The notes beneath the pieces were generated by a model that had not been told where the DNA came from, searched no databases, and was given only the letters and a program-made list of their open reading frames with translations. Positions 5,889-8,291 of a DNA stretch of 8,291 nucleotides are shown here, piece by piece. The translations under genes were made by a program, and so were the position numbers. Origin of the DNA: DASQFI01 sp050264575 (lineage in GTDB: Bacteria; Acidobacteriota; Vicinamibacteria; Vicinamibacterales; SCN-69-37); contig JBLNGH010000127.1 in assembly GCA_050264575.1 (NCBI GenBank), positions 1-8,291 of the forward strand, written 5' to 3'. The stretch's first letter is position 1, and the number at the start of each line of letters is the position of its first letter.

Positions 5889-6365
5889 TTACGTCCAGGC
5901 GCCGAGCGCGCGTCTGACCGCGACGATCTGACCCAGATGATAGGAGTTGTGGTCGTTCAGCAGCAGAATCGCCCGGAAATACGTCTGGTGGCCCTTGCCG
6001 GTCGGAACGAGGGCATACAGATCGCCCGCATCCCGCGCGAGCGCCTTGAATCGCTCACGGCCGTGTCCGAAGGACGCCACGCTCCGGTCCCACGCCTCCG
6101 TGTTCGGCGGCGCGGGGTCCTTCGGCCAATAGTCGTCGGGCCATTTCATGCTGTGCACGTACTTCGCGTTGAGGCAGAAGTCGAGGATGTCCTCCTGCGC
6201 GATCCGCAGGTGCTCCAACAGTTGCCAGATTGAGTGCTCGAAGCCCGGCGCCAGCGCTCCACGGAGATCCACCGGGATCCCGTCGATTGCCCGGTCGAAC
6301 CCGACGTGCGCCTCTTCCCAGTCAACGAACCGCTCGAGTTGATCGCGGAGTTTGTGGTCGGTCAT
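5889..6365 (-). CDS. DinB-family metalloprotein (DinB_2 type)
   Basis: This 158-residue protein has the size and histidine pattern of the DinB four-helix-bundle superfamily. LLEHLRIAQEDILDF (49-63) supplies H52 as first ligand and NDHNSYHLGQIVAVRRALG (137-155) supplies H139 and H143, so the full His triad is present. WPKDPAPPN (80-88) is a loop common in this branch. There is no signal peptide, unlike the secreted enzymes around it. It differs strongly from the other DinB protein at 73-582 and is not a recent copy. The gene lies 33 bases after the serine hydrolase stop and 35 bases before the amidohydrolase start. No clear ribosome site precedes the ATG at 6365, which may point to coupling with the upstream gene. 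The reaction is not known; members act as thiol-dependent transferases or in stress responses. Confidence 0.88.
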   Translation of the reverse strand: MTDHKLRDQLERFVDWEEAHVGFDRAIDGIPVDLRGALAPGFEHSIWQLLEHLRIAQEDILDFCLNAKYVHSMKWPDDYWPKDPAPPNTEAWDRSVASFGHGRERFKALARDAGDLYALVPTGKGHQTYFRAILLLNDHNSYHLGQIVAVRRALGAWT

Positions 6366-6398
6366 GCGTAGATCATGGATCAGTGTATCGGGTAACCG

Positions 6399-7784
<1,386 letters not shown>

Positions 7785-7829
7785 TGGCAGTCCTCTCTTA
7801 CCGCGTAGCGGCTGAGAATCGGGAGAGTC

Positions 7830-7858
7830 ATCATCAATCCGGTCGGTTCATCAGTCAA
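7830..7858 (-). promoter_or_regulatory. Possible sigma-70-type promoter for the minus-strand gene group
   Basis: Reading the minus strand, TTGACT (7858-7853) is followed after exactly 17 bases by GATGAT (7835-7830). They match five and four of six consensus bases. The position, 46 bases before the serine hydrolase ATG, is suitable. Chance occurrence is quite possible, and the gene may instead be read through from the LtrA gene 78 bases upstream. Confidence 0.3.
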
Positions 7859-7862
7859 TCGA

Positions 7863-8291
7863 TCAAGCACGAAGTTTCGACAGGTGGTCCTGCATGTGTC
7901 GGTGTCCCACCCTCTCGTAACCGACGATCGTGACGACCGGCGTCAGCGCGACTACGACCAGGCTCCACGGGAGTGACACACCCCGGCTTGGGAGGACGAC
8001 GGCGGCCACCAGCACCGCGGCGGAGCCCGCGAGCAGCGTTAGGTGGAACGGATCAGAGGCACGCATGCTCACGGCGTACATCAGATAGAGCATGCCGATG
8101 AACACGGCGACCGGGACGACGACGGTGAGCACGGTGCCGATGGCGCCGAGCTGACTGTGCCCTTCCAGAAAATACTGCGCGACGTGGAGACCGGCGCCGG
8201 TGGCCGCGATACTGGAGAAGATCAGGAGGTGACCGTAGCCCCAGAAGAACGACCGCTCGCGATGATGATGCAGGATGTCGGCCCACGGGAT
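7863..8291 (-). CDS. LtrA-family membrane protein, C-terminal part (cut by window edge)
   Basis: The reading frame is open from the right edge to the stop at 7863, giving 142 residues with no start in the window. The visible part opens with WADILHHHRERSFFWGYGHL (residues 3-22), a hallmark of the low-temperature-requirement A (LtrA) family, whose full length is about 370-400 residues. Four hydrophobic segments follow at about 22-41, 50-73, 83-101 and 108-124, ending in a conserved GYERVGHRHMQDHL tail (124-137). This is therefore the last third of an integral inner-membrane protein. LtrA was named from Listeria, where it is needed for growth in the cold; its molecular role is not settled. An internal GTG at 8132 could be mistaken for the start, but the family similarity clearly continues upstream of it. 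The serine hydrolase begins 78 bases downstream on the same strand. Confidence 0.88.
   Translation of the reverse strand: MPWADILHHHRERSFFWGYGHLLIFSSIAATGAGLHVAQYFLEGHSQLGAIGTVLTVVVPVAVFIGMLYLMYAVSMRASDPFHLTLLAGSAAVLVAAVVLPSRGVSLPWSLVVVALTPVVTIVGYERVGHRHMQDHLSKLRA

Overview
The window is GC-rich bacterial DNA with dense coding on both strands. The gene mix suggests soil-type Acidobacteriota, perhaps the Vicinamibacteria: a short PadR regulator overlapping the start of a lost permease, the 5' end of an ADOP-type ABC permease, two DinB-fold proteins, and several secreted hydrolases with signal peptides. This placement is inferred from gene content only; there is no rRNA or marker gene here. Bases 1-68 are almost pure G/C homopolymer and look like a damaged contig end.

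Layout. A DinB-family protein (minus, 73-582) is divergent from a PadR-family repressor (plus, 705-1031). The PadR gene overlaps by ATGA a 112-codon ORF that is not a normal gene. It joins about 15 codons of a permease start to a fragment of a two-component-regulator beta-propeller, then runs antisense through the first codons of an ADOP permease on the minus strand. A cluster of small palindromes (1346-1381) follows. Two plus-strand genes for exported proteins come next: an M64-family zinc metallopeptidase (1438-2898) and a PQQ-type sugar dehydrogenase (2995-4215). Converging on them is a run of minus-strand genes read from the right edge: the C-terminal part of an LtrA-family membrane protein (cut by the window edge, 8291-7863), a class C beta-lactamase-type serine hydrolase (7784-6399), a second DinB protein (6365-5889), a metal-dependent amidohydrolase (5853-4612), and a short relic of a different amidohydrolase (4574-4224) that kept its signal peptide and C-terminus but lost the middle. 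The last four are separated by only 33, 35 and 37 bp and may form one transcript.

How it fits together. The intact genes look like an envelope/periplasm set: protease, sugar oxidoreductase, serine hydrolase and amidohydrolase, with DinB-fold metalloproteins that may detoxify or transfer thiols. No shared pathway is demonstrated. I found no CRISPR array, tRNA, rRNA, insertion sequence or defence system, and no convincing new biological system. The most informative parts are the gene-remnant mosaic at 1028-1381, the deleted amidohydrolase at 4224-4574, and the non-canonical active site of the PQQ-type dehydrogenase.
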